From: an uncultured Eubacterium sp. | GTDB lineage: Bacteria > Bacillota > Clostridia > Lachnospirales > Lachnospiraceae | Length of the DNA: 17,349 nt | Direction: 5' to 3' | Assembly: GCA_910584595.1 (NCBI GenBank) | Contig: CAJUBQ010000096.1 | Location: 1 to 17,349, forward strand | Part shown: piece by piece, positions 1 to 6,304 of the stretch | Numbering within the stretch: the stretch's first letter is position 1 | How the letters are laid out: each line of letters begins with the position of its first letter | Program-made: the position numbers and the translations under genes | The notes under the pieces: model-generated | The model's database searches: none | What the model was told of the DNA's origin: nothing | What the model saw: the letters and a program-made list of their open reading frames with translations, nothing else

Positions 1-140
1 TCTGCTGTTTTTTTCCAGATAATAGAGTCTTCACCATAATCAATAAAAGGTCTATCTGCATGGTCAAGTCCATATTTATGAGCCTTATAACTTTTACCAC
101 CAGTTACTTCAGCCAGTATGGACATTATTTTGTCAGGCAT
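1..140 (-). CDS. Partial CDS, unrecognised partner of the Xre regulator
   Basis: Reading leftward from an ATG at 138-140, the frame stays open for 46 codons to the window edge (starting MPDKIMSILAEV, later GLDHADRPFIDYGED). The ATG overlaps the stop of the upstream regulator gene by 8 bases (ATGCCTGA), which implies translational coupling, and an AAGGA-like ribosome site lies just upstream. I do not recognise the protein from this fragment. Small Xre regulators like its neighbour often sit directly in front of DNA methyltransferase or restriction genes, so that is one possibility, but no methyltransferase motif is inside the visible part. The reading frame is well supported; the function is unknown. 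Confidence 0.55.
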   Translation of the reverse strand, partial: MPDKIMSILAEVTGGKSYKAHKYGLDHADRPFIDYGEDSIIWKKTA

Positions 141-354
141 TTTCCTTATCCTCCGATTGAATAAATTCTAAAATATCATTCGGTGTAACATCCAGTGCTA
201 AGCAAATACTTTCCACTTTATCAAGAGCAATATATTTTCCGTTTTTGATTTTAGTGATGATGTTGGCAGAAATATTTGCATCATGCATTAGCTTTATATT
301 TGTAATATCACGTTCTATCATAAGATGTAGTAATTTTTTATAGCTGACAGCCAT
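133..354 (-). CDS. Small Xre/Cro-type helix-turn-helix regulator
   Basis: This 73-residue protein is almost entirely one Xre-family DNA-binding domain. The helix-turn-helix runs through the ITNIKLMHDANISANIITKI stretch, followed by the usual NGKY turn and the closing signature LDKVESICLALDVTPNDI. I start it at the ATG at 352-354 (MAVSYKK) because a CGGAGG ribosome site lies six bases upstream; the longer frame to 369 would translate through that site. A strong promoter lies about 30 bases further upstream. The end overlaps the next gene by 8 bases, so the two form an operon in which this protein probably controls its own transcription and that of the partner. The family assignment is secure; the operator and target are not visible. 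Confidence 0.88.
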   Translation of the reverse strand: MAVSYKKLLHLMIERDITNIKLMHDANISANIITKIKNGKYIALDKVESICLALDVTPNDILEFIQSEDKENA

Positions 355-384
355 AATATACCTCCGCATATTTTTCTAAAGAAA

Positions 385-413
385 ATTTTATCATATATCC
401 GTGAATTTATCAA
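385..413 (-). promoter_or_regulatory. Sigma-A promoter of the Xre operon
   Basis: On the minus strand TTGATA (408-413) and TAAAAT (385-390) are separated by exactly 17 bases, and a TG one base before the -10 gives an extended -10. It points at the Xre gene and its partner. Confidence 0.75.
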
Positions 414-498
414 CGTTTATGTTTTCCTGCTCTCTAAATTCAAAAATCAAGCATTAAAGTCAAAGATTTTTTTAATAAAATAATTTGAATAATTGCAC

Positions 499-541
499 AT
501 GCAAAAGGACACTTTCATTCTGTAAAAATGTCCTTTTGCAT
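499..541. terminator. Perfect 13-bp inverted repeat, probable bidirectional terminator
   Basis: ATGCAAAAGGACA (499-511) and TGTCCTTTTGCAT (529-541) are perfect inverted copies with a 17-base loop. The A-run and T-run sit inside the stem, so the hairpin could terminate in both directions. It lies between the Xre promoter and the fragment ending at 588. The remaining bases of 414-587 are AT-rich and I see no other feature in them. Confidence 0.5.
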
Positions 542-587
542 ATTACAAGATTTTAAGTTTATATCTGTTGCGTTATAACTGTTAAGT

Positions 588-761
588 CTAATACATTTGA
601 TTTCGGCTCATTTTTACCCCCATAAGCTGTACCTGCTTTTCGACAGCCGCCACATTCTGTGCCAACTGCTCTATTGTACCTGTGCGGTTTTCCGCCTTGA
701 TTTCCGGCTGTACCAGTTCTTTCGGGTATTCCTGCCATGTAACGGCATATTCAAATGTCTG
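588..761 (-). pseudogene. C-terminal fragment of an unidentified protein
   Basis: On the minus strand 57 codons of protein-like sequence end in TAG at 588-590. The fragment starts around QTFEYAVTWQEYPKE and carries a heptad-like helix near its end (IEQLAQNVAAVEKQVQLM), which suggests a coiled-coil tail. Codon use and GC are coding-like, in contrast to the AT-rich spacer on its left. The frame continues upstream only into sequence that reads as a different gene on the other strand, and there is no start or ribosome site, so it is a 5'-truncated remnant. I cannot name the family. The same DNA read on the plus strand gives a long but non-protein-like frame, which I treat as a shadow. Confidence 0.5.
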
Positions 762-884
762 TCCAAAGAAAAACAGAAAGAATTTTTAGACAAGCGGAAC
801 TGTTTTGCAAAACAGACAGGCATTGAAAATCTGCTTTTGGGAAAAACAGAACAACCGCTGGATTTATTGAAAGACTTACCCTGA
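759..884 (+). pseudogene. C-terminal fragment of a second unidentified protein
   Basis: From about 759 the plus strand reads 41 plausible residues (SKEKQKEFLDKRN then GIENLLLGKTEQPLDLL) to a TGA at 882-884. It abuts the opposite-strand fragment ending at 761, so a recombination junction separates them. No start codon or ribosome site belongs to it. A new ribosome site follows 17 bases after its stop, which suggests it was once followed by another gene in the same direction. The family is not recognised. Confidence 0.4.
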
Positions 885-912
885 CAAAATGTATTTGCGA
901 AAGGAGGGTTTT

Positions 913-990
913 ATGGGAAAAGCAGTCTGCAAATAGAAAGTCAAGCAGAAATTTGTGAACTTTGAAAATTCTATACAGGTTGAAAAATGA
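913..990 (+). pseudogene. Short broken gene start (MGKAVCK then stop)
   Basis: A strong AAGGAGGG site stands five bases before an ATG at 913-915. The frame reads MGKAVCK, hits TAG at 934-936, and if that stop is read through continues KVKQKFVNFENSIQVEK to TGA at 988-990. The good ribosome site with almost no protein behind it suggests a decayed small gene or the front of a gene whose body was lost. It could also be a genuine very short leader. No family is recognised. Confidence 0.3.
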
Positions 991-997
991 GTACTAC

Positions 998-1023
998 AAA
1001 AAGGCCACCGCAGAACGCTGGCC
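998..1023 (-). terminator. Rho-independent terminator after the TIR/IS110 chimera
   Basis: Read on the minus strand, GGCCAGCG...CGGTGGCC forms a stem with one internal mismatch and is followed at once by TTTTTG. It lies about 25 bases beyond the stop at 1047 and is placed as expected for the end of the IS110-derived transcript. Confidence 0.65.
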
Positions 1024-1046
1024 TGATGGGAAGTGAAGGTATTTAC

Positions 1047-1307
1047 TTAAATTTCTTCTGCTTCTGCAAGCGTGGAAAGATATTCTTTTACCCGACCGTA
1101 ATAAATGCGTAGGAACTTGTTTGCCCCGGCAGTCATGTAGACGTAATAAGGCTTGCCCTGTGCCCGTTTCTTGTCCATAAAGGCGTAAACAGGGGCATCC
1201 ACGGGGGAACGCTTAATCAGGCCGTCCATGATCTGGAAGAGTGTCTTGCGCAGATAAGGGGAGTCTTTCTTTGTGGTAGGTACGCTTTTCTGGATGTGTT
1301 TGCCGGA
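1047..1307 (-). mobile_element. Remnant of an IS110-family insertion sequence (transposase C-terminus)
   Basis: The last 86 codons of the chimera match the C-terminal transposase region of IS110-family elements, with the SPYLRK motif, a KKRAxGK motif and the GANKFLRIYYG stretch. The DEDD catalytic domain expected upstream is absent, so the element cannot move by itself. IS110 elements lack long terminal repeats, which fits the absence of any here. The family call is from motif recognition. Confidence 0.7.
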
Positions 1308-1907
1308 ATCATCAATTTTAGCTCTCATAGAGTCTCCCCATTTCATTTGGGTTGTATCGTACCATACCTTTATTCCATAGTCACATAACGACTTGACAAA
1401 TTCATCAGCAAAATCTTCTTTGTTTTCCCATGCATGGGAAACAAAAACATCATAATCTTCTTCATTTTCGCCGTTGATGTTATCCCTGTTTGTTATAATA
1501 TCTTGTGTCATGTGATCGTTAAATTCATTTATTCGTTTTTCGTATGATTGCTTCATTTGTTTTAAAGCTTTACTTTGCTTTAACTGCTGTTCCTTTTGTA
1601 ATTTTATATATGCATCATTTCGTTTTGTTCGTTTATCAGCTATTTTCTTCCCAATGTCTGCGCTCTCCGACATCTTCCTTGCATAATCAGACTGCCAATT
1701 TGTTATCTGCCTCATTTTATTTGCTGCCATAGAGGCCGATGTTCTCGGAGTAATGCTTCTTTGAGCAGAATTAATCTTCGTTTGAAATTCAGCGCATCTC
1801 TTATCTATTTCAGCCTTTTTCTTTTCAAGCAATGAAATATCTTTGTCTAATGAGTTTACATTTTTGGACTTGATTGAAATCTTCTTCAAAATATCCGATA
1901 ACCGCAT
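1047..1907 (-). pseudogene. Chimera: coiled-coil/TIR-domain protein fused in frame to an IS110 transposase tail
   Basis: The 286-codon frame has two unrelated parts. Residues 1-150 are lysine/glutamate/glutamine-rich and helical, as in a coiled coil. Residues 151-200 are the front half of a TIR domain: the first strand YDVFVSHAW, then DEFVKSLCDYGIKVWYD and a short helix. At residue 201 the sequence turns into the C-terminal end of an IS110-family transposase (SGKHIQKSVP, SPYLRKTLF, KKRAQGKPYY). TIR domains that cleave NAD+ carry their catalytic glutamate in the second half, usually near a conserved tryptophan; that half is gone, so NADase activity is not expected. The start ATG at 1905-1907 has no ribosome site and sits on another junction, so expression is doubtful. 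TIR proteins with helical N-termini occur in anti-phage and virulence roles; which applied here cannot be told. Confidence 0.8.
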
Positions 1908-2238
1908 ATTTATTATTGATGAAATTGACAGATGCCTTCATCCTATAATGACAGAAAAAATAATCGAATTATTTTTAAAGATGGCTGAATGCAGAAATAC
2001 ACAATTAATAATTACCTGCCATGAATCAAGATTACTTACGAATGATTTATTAAGAAATGACGAAATTAATTTTGTGATTAAAACGCCCAATGGCTCCTCA
2101 ATTATTAATCCTCTGGAAAAATATCAATTACGTGCCGATAAAAAAGTATATGCCGCACTATTTGATGGATCTATAGACGCTATTCCAGATTTTAATGAGG
2201 ATAAATTAGAAGCCCTTATTCAAAGGCCTCAAAATTAA
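1906..2238 (+). pseudogene. C-terminal fragment of an AAA/ABC-type ATPase
   Basis: About 110 codons on the plus strand begin exactly at a Walker B motif (IFIIDEIDRCLHP, with the DE pair) and continue through the H-loop strand (LIITCHES) to a C-terminal region ending at TAA 2236-2238. This is the layout of AAA_15/AAA_21-type ATPases of the OLD/SMC-like group, which are frequent in phage defence modules. The Walker A, signature and first two thirds are missing: immediately upstream of 1906 the DNA is the N-terminus of the TIR gene on the opposite strand. A terminator follows. It is a 5'-truncated relic and cannot make an active ATPase. Confidence 0.75.
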
Positions 2239-2241
2239 TGA

Positions 2242-2284
2242 GAAAGCCAGAAAGTACCAAATGCCATTTTCTGGCTTTCTTTTA
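2242..2284 (+). terminator. Terminator of the truncated ATPase gene
   Basis: GAAAGCCAGAAA (2242-2253) and TTTCTGGCTTTC (2268-2279) form a perfect 12-bp stem and are followed by TTTT. It starts 4 bases after the ATPase stop and is therefore its natural terminator. Confidence 0.75.
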
Positions 2285-2375
2285 CATCTGCTTATGAACC
2301 AGTGCGAAAACGCAGTAATTCTTTTAACAATGAAAAGACATTAACGACTGGTTTCAAAAATTTGCAAATTACACA

Positions 2376-3338
2376 TTATTTCCAATACTTCCTAACCTCC
2401 TCCTCTGATTTTTGTAAAGAAAAACTGAACTTCTCTGCTATACGTTTTACTGTCTCTTGTATAGAAAAATCAACTTCTCTATAGGTTTCAACAGACCCCT
2501 TTATTTCACCCTCTATTCTGCTGTCCATTTTCATTTCTTCAAGCGCCGCACACATATCAACCGCCTCCTGTCCTTTCTGATATTTCAGTTTTGAATTTGT
2601 TACCACACGGATTACTTCTGCCGCCTGAAGTTCCAGACTGCGAAAGTTCTTATTTTTCTCCGTTACTTCCTGTAATTTTTTCTTGTCTTTGGAATACTTA
2701 ATATACAGCATGACTTCTTTCAGGCTTGAGTGAAATTCTTCTATTTCTTTTTCAGCCATATTTCCTGGCGCTATAAGATTGACCTTGTAATCCGGCACAT
2801 ACTGCATAATTTCTTCATCCGCAGCAGAATACATTTCCCGCAGTGTCAGCGGGCCATCCCATTCTTCCGCTGAATAAAAGACAGTCAGTGTCAACACCGG
2901 GATCAGCCGGTCTGTCTTATAAAAGCCGCCTAAGTATTCACCCTGTGAAGGCCTGTACCCCTCCGCACAGATTCTCTCTTTTTCCCTGCATTTATGTGAT
3001 TTTGCCGTTTCTGATACCTGACGCGCAAACTGCATTAAGTCATACAGTCCGTTTTTCACGGGGATAGCATAATGAATATCACTGGCATTTTCTATCCCCA
3101 AGATGCAGTATGCCGTATTTCCGTCAGTCATCACTGTTTTCAACACATCCCGGTACCTCTGCTCCGGCACGGATGCATTTCCATTGCCGTACGGAACAGC
3201 AATCTCCGTGGTATCCAGTTCTTTTAATTTTTCTGGTTTTATCACCTGTCTGCCGTGATACAGTTATTTATTGAATGCATCGTCAAACACAATTGGATTA
3301 CGCATATATTCTTTTGTTATGGTATCTTTTTTACCCAA
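2376..3338 (-). pseudogene. Rpn-family recombination-promoting nuclease, one internal stop
   Basis: From TTG at 3336-3338, with GGTGGT just upstream, the frame reads LGKKDTITKEYM...VFDDAFNK, then TAA at 3264-3266, then LYHGRQVIKPEKL and a full open frame to 2376. Both sides match the Rpn/PD-(D/E)XK nuclease-transposase-like family expanded in Lachnospiraceae, including GIENASDIHYAIPVKN, EYLGGFYKTD, YSAEEWDGP, YVPDYKVNLIAP and a C-terminal helix ending EEEVRKYWK. Total length with the stop ignored is about 320 codons, normal for the group. The TAA replaces a codon that is usually aromatic, so a single-base nonsense change explains it. Restart at GTG 3243-3245 would yield 289 residues lacking the first helix. 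Such proteins are thought to be mobile DNA endonucleases. A good -10 lies upstream, so the gene may still be transcribed. Confidence 0.75.
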
Positions 3339-3413
3339 ATTACCACCATCTTTCATCCTGATTTGTTTCCATTGTTCCATAATCATATTTGCGCCGGAAC
3401 AGATATTTTTACT

Positions 3414-3419
3414 ATTATA
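3414..3419 (-). promoter_or_regulatory. Extended -10 promoter for the Rpn gene
   Basis: Minus-strand TATAAT preceded by TG plus one base (TGCTATAAT) lies about 75 bases before the TTG start. No good -35 is present, which is common for extended -10 promoters. Confidence 0.5.
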
Positions 3420-3508
3420 GCATCTTCTTTTCTTCATTGCACCATTTTTTTCACTCTTATTAATTTTGTACGGAATAATGGACGGTCTGCCACATTAATT
3501 GTGTTTCT

Positions 3509-3649
3509 TTATGACACACGAGCATTGGCTCCAGGGTTGTCATTGCCGTAGCCTTCCAGAAGATTGATCACTCCCCATACGCCGAGGCCTGCGCCAAGTG
3601 CTGTTATAAGTACCTGCAGTGTCGTAATTGCCGATGTAAAAAATGCCAT
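3509..3649 (-). pseudogene. Truncated Maff2-like small membrane protein
   Basis: The 46 residues MAFFTSAITTL...GVWGVINLLEGYGNDNPGA match the start of the Maff2 family, a short membrane protein encoded just after the VirD4-like coupling protein in Tn1549-like conjugative elements. One hydrophobic segment covers roughly residues 10-30. After NDNPGA the reading leaves the family (NARVS, stop at 3509-3511), where intact members continue with a second glycine-rich hydrophobic stretch. The gene is therefore cut at its 3' end. The break marks where the rest of the conjugation module (TrbL-like, PrgI-like and VirB4-like genes downstream in intact relatives) was lost. Confidence 0.7.
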
Positions 3650-3719
3650 ATATTATGTTTCCAGAACCGCAGTTTCACATTTTTCTGCCATTCTTTTGTA
3701 TTTCTGCCGGAACCCGGAC

Positions 3720-3748
3720 AAAAAGGGCGCGTTCCATGCCCTGCGCCC
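3720..3748 (-). terminator. Hairpin terminator ahead of maff2
   Basis: On the minus strand GGGCGC...GCGCCC is followed by TTTTTG. It lies about 70 bases upstream of the maff2 start, so it would stop or attenuate read-through from the coupling-protein side. The surrounding 3650-3880 is GC-rich and structured and shows no convincing gene; an 88-codon minus-strand frame there is low-complexity and unlike any family I know. Confidence 0.55.
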
Positions 3749-3883
3749 TTTCCGCTGCGGCCCTGGAATCTCCTTTCCCGGTTCTGCTGAAATCCATCCT
3801 TTCAGGCTCCATGCCGCTTCTTATGTACCTGCCGGAATCTGGTCCGGCGCCCGTATCCTGTACCCCATTCCCGCCTTTCTTTT

Positions 3884-3960
3884 CTAAAAAATAAAAGCCC
3901 GCATTTTCATCTGAAATTCTTTCCCTACAAAAGAATTTCAAATGAAATACGGGCTTTTAT
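3884..3960 (-). terminator. Long (~31 bp) hairpin and U-run after the coupling-protein gene
   Basis: Arms 3891-3922 and 3929-3960 are near-perfect inverted copies (ATAAAAGCCCG... and ...CGGGCTTTTAT) with one bulge and two changes. Read on the minus strand the stem ends in GGGCTTTTATTTTTT, a strong intrinsic terminator 40 bases beyond the coupling-protein stop. Its length is well beyond that needed for termination. Confidence 0.7.
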
Positions 3961-3999
3961 ATCCGTTATTTCCACGTCCGACCTTTCCCGGCAGCGCCT

Positions 4000-4278
4000 T
4001 TATGGCTCATTCGCTTCTGCACCGGACACATCTCCATCAGCCTGTATGCCTGCATCTGCTTCAAACAGGCTGAACTCCTCATCCATGCCGACTTCCAACC
4101 GGTGTTTCATGTATTCTTCCACGTCAAAGGCATTCTTTTTATCAAAGTCTGACAGCTCCTTATAACGCTTATGCTTTGTAATATCAAACTTGCTGCTGAA
4201 AAACGGCCGCACGCCGCGAAGATGCAAGATGCATTTATCCCCGTCCATTACAGCCAGCTCATCCCTTGACATCAGATC
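4000..4278 (-). pseudogene. C-terminal fragment of a VirD4/TraG-like coupling protein
   Basis: The roughly 90 residues beginning LMSRDELAVMDG and continuing CILHLRGVRPFFSSKFDITKH match the extreme C-terminus of the type IV coupling ATPase of Tn1549-like conjugative elements, followed by an acidic tail. An in-frame TGA at 4291-4293 and unrelated sequence lie directly upstream, so the ATPase domain with its Walker motifs is missing. The normal neighbour maff2 lies downstream in the right order and orientation. The fragment shows that a complete transfer module once stood here and was cut by the event that brought in the sequence at 4280-6280. Confidence 0.75.
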
Positions 4279-4319
4279 TATGCAACATTGTCAAGTGATG
4301 AATTTAATTTTGCGCAATC

Positions 4320-4349
4320 GAGTAGGGGAAGACCCATCTTCCCCTACTC
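4320..4349. repeat. Perfect 13-bp palindrome
   Basis: GAGTAGGGGAAGA and TCTTCCCCTACTC flank a four-base CCCA loop. No T-run follows on either strand, so it is not a standard terminator. It lies beside the broken coupling-protein end and next to a second, larger palindrome. Confidence 0.7.
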
Positions 4350-4406
4350 ATGCGCCGGGCACCCGTCAGCCTTTGCTGACATATTCCTATGGGTGCCCGT
4401 GTGCAT
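4350..4406. repeat. Nested palindrome with two stems
   Basis: CGGGCACCC (4356-4364) pairs with GGGTGCCCG (4391-4399); inside it GTCAGC (4365-4370) pairs with GCTGAC (4375-4380); ATGC/GCAT extend the outer stem. The shape is asymmetric, with an unpaired stretch ATATTCCTAT on one side only, as in a structured RNA or a subterminal hairpin of a mobile element. No gene overlaps it convincingly. Confidence 0.65.
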
Positions 4407-4437
4407 AAAAAAGCAGGGACTCTCTCGAATCTCTGCT
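4407..4437 (-). terminator. Terminator of the OLD-like ATPase gene
   Basis: Minus strand AGCAGAGATT...AGTCCCTGCT followed by TTTTTT forms a 10-bp stem with wobble pairs, about 80 bases past the gene's stop. It closely resembles the hairpin at 6242-6275. Confidence 0.7.
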
Positions 4438-4514
4438 CTCTTTACTCTTATTTTCAATTGTATAATACAATATTCTTTATTTTACTCATAACGATGCCAT
4501 GTGATTGATAAGCA

Positions 4515-6065
4515 TTAATCAAATATTTCAAGAAGAGAATCTATTACCGTCTTTAGGTTTACAAATACTTTTATCAACACTTCTTTTGGCATAGTACATA
4601 AATCTTCACAAAATTTCATTTTTTGAAACTCATTTATGATGGTATCACCGCCATAATCTCCCTTTATAGTATGCGACAAATAATACGAACTCATGTCAAT
4701 ATCGTCCAACACTAAAGCGTTTTCAACTCCCTTTTTCATACCCTTTGAATTTTGAAATGTTGGTATAACTCGTATATATGTATTATTCCTCATACATTCT
4801 TTTCTTCCAGTATCGCAATCAAATAAGCAAACATTCTTTTCCGATAGATTTCTACCAGCCAAGAACAAATATGCTTTATCTAAAGCAGTTTTTCCTGTAT
4901 TTTCTTCTTGTCCATTGTCTTTCTGATATCCTACCCATTTAAAGGAAAACGGCACAGTGTAATCATATACTTCCAGTGCTTTATTGAAATATTTCTCATC
5001 AGTTCTTCCTTCGAGATATACTGTAGAATGTCCTTCACCAAACAGGGTTATATTAAAAGCATCTTTAATCAGTTCAACCGAAGAACATTGATAATACTCT
5101 GGTTCATCTCTTATAATAATGTTACCTCCTTCGTCACGCGCTAACACAATAACTTTGTCATTTCTACGATTTTCATTATGAATAATAAATGGCGAATGTG
5201 TCACCACAAACATCTGTGAAGTCTGTTGTTCAGCATCATTTGTGAATATGCCCTTGTAAAAATCCATTATTTTCATTTGCCATATAGGATGAAGACTAAT
5301 TTCAGGTTCATCAATAAAAGCAAACGCACCATTTAGTGCATTAATATCCCGAAGAAGAAAAGAACCTCTATAAACTATCTGTTTCTCTCCAGAACTTAAT
5401 GAATCAATAGGAATAAGTTCATCATATTTTTTAAACAAAACAACTTTCTCCCCGTTCTGATTATCTATTCCACTATATTCAAGATCATCAAATATTTTTC
5501 CAAACGCATTCCTAAATCGATTCATTCGCTCATCAATCTTCATGTTTTCATACGAAAGTTTATGATTTTCCCTTAATTTTTTTGCAATCTCTGCATCATC
5601 CAATGCTTGAATATCTATCAACAATTGGTTAATCGTTGTTGGTAAATTACTGTCTGAACGCTTACAACGATATTGCTCATCCAATGTCATACTTGTAACT
5701 GTAGAAATTCCTTTAGCATGAAAATTTATATCAACATCCGAAAAAATTGCGGCAAAAGCAGGAAGGTTAACATTAGTACTGTTTCCATTCTTATCATAAC
5801 ATGCTGTTTCATACGTATTATTATTTTTCCTGTTAATATGAACAGTATAAATTTCACCATCGACTTCATATTCAGTAATATTTGATACAGGCTGCCTCCC
5901 TGCCACGACATTATACAATTCATCAATAATTGTACTTTTTCCACAGCCATTTTCACCAGCAAAAATCACCGTATCGACTGCTTTTCCATCCAATCCTACA
6001 AAATTAAATTCCATACTTTTAAGAATGGGATGATTGATAAATTTTATTTTTCTAACTTTATACAT
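4515..6065 (-). CDS. OLD-like ATPase with C-terminal TOPRIM-type nuclease domain
   Basis: The protein has 516 residues from the ATG at 6063-6065, chosen because GGGAGG lies eight bases upstream; a longer frame would add 37 unlikely residues. Residues 1-310 form an ABC/SMC-like ATPase: Walker A GENGCGKST at 37-45, signature LSSGEKQ at 223-229, Walker B AFAFIDEPE near 247-255 and the switch histidine H290 in VVTHSP. Residues about 345-450 look like a TOPRIM fold, with the acidic YLEGRTDEKYF (E352) and LFDCD (D416, D418). ATPase plus TOPRIM is the plan of OLD-family nucleases, also found in GajA of Gabija and in retron and PARIS effectors. No UvrD helicase, reverse transcriptase or separate nuclease lies beside it, so a stand-alone OLD-like defence nuclease is the simplest reading. 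Subfamily and activity are inferred. Confidence 0.85.
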   Translation of the reverse strand: MYKVRKIKFINHPILKSMEFNFVGLDGKAVDTVIFAGENGCGKSTIIDELYNVVAGRQPVSNITEYEVDGEIYTVHINRKNNNTYETACYDKNGNSTNVNLPAFAAIFSDVDINFHAKGISTVTSMTLDEQYRCKRSDSNLPTTINQLLIDIQALDDAEIAKKLRENHKLSYENMKIDERMNRFRNAFGKIFDDLEYSGIDNQNGEKVVLFKKYDELIPIDSLSSGEKQIVYRGSFLLRDINALNGAFAFIDEPEISLHPIWQMKIMDFYKGIFTNDAEQQTSQMFVVTHSPFIIHNENRRNDKVIVLARDEGGNIIIRDEPEYYQCSSVELIKDAFNITLFGEGHSTVYLEGRTDEKYFNKALEVYDYTVPFSFKWVGYQKDNGQEENTGKTALDKAYLFLAGRNLSEKNVCLFDCDTGRKECMRNNTYIRVIPTFQNSKGMKKGVENALVLDDIDMSSYYLSHTIKGDYGGDTIINEFQKMKFCEDLCTMPKEVLIKVFVNLKTVIDSLLEIFD

Positions 6066-6241
6066 ATCCAAAACCTCCCTATATGTAAATTGACAAAATA
6101 TCATATCTTTATAATGCGTTCTATTTATCAGATTCTTTTCCAATCGTCTATAAATAAAAAAATTCGTATAACACAATTAGCATAACACAATTCTTCAAAT
6201 ATTGCCATAATATGAATTTAATGCATCATTATTGTTCATTC

Positions 6242-6276
6242 AAAAAGCAGAAACTCTCTTGAATTTCTGCTTTTTT
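6242..6276 (-). terminator. Terminator after the serine recombinase gene
   Basis: AAAAAGCAGAAA (6242-6253) and TTTCTGCTTTTT (6264-6275) form a perfect 12-bp stem with T-runs on both strands. It lies 30 bases past the recombinase stop and probably also stops plus-strand transcription. Bases 6066-6240 hold only the AT-rich leader of the ATPase gene; no clear promoter could be chosen. Confidence 0.75.
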
Positions 6277-6304
6277 CAGTTATTTGATGCAATGCTCTAT
6301 TATT

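Noticed and set aside
1544..1732. Plus-strand frame of 62 codons
   Set aside because: It is antisense to the coiled-coil part of the TIR chimera, hydrophobic only as the complement of lysine-rich codons, and has no ribosome site.
3675..3941. 88-codon minus-strand frame as a gene
   Set aside because: It overlaps two terminator hairpins, has low-complexity sequence and matches no family I recognise.
4240..6065. Retron of the Eco8 type (OLD nuclease plus structured RNA)
   Set aside because: The palindromes at 4320-4406 and the OLD-like gene suggested this, but no reverse transcriptase gene is present in the window.
4515..6065. Gabija system
   Set aside because: The ATPase-TOPRIM plan fits GajA, but there is no UvrD-like GajB gene on either side.
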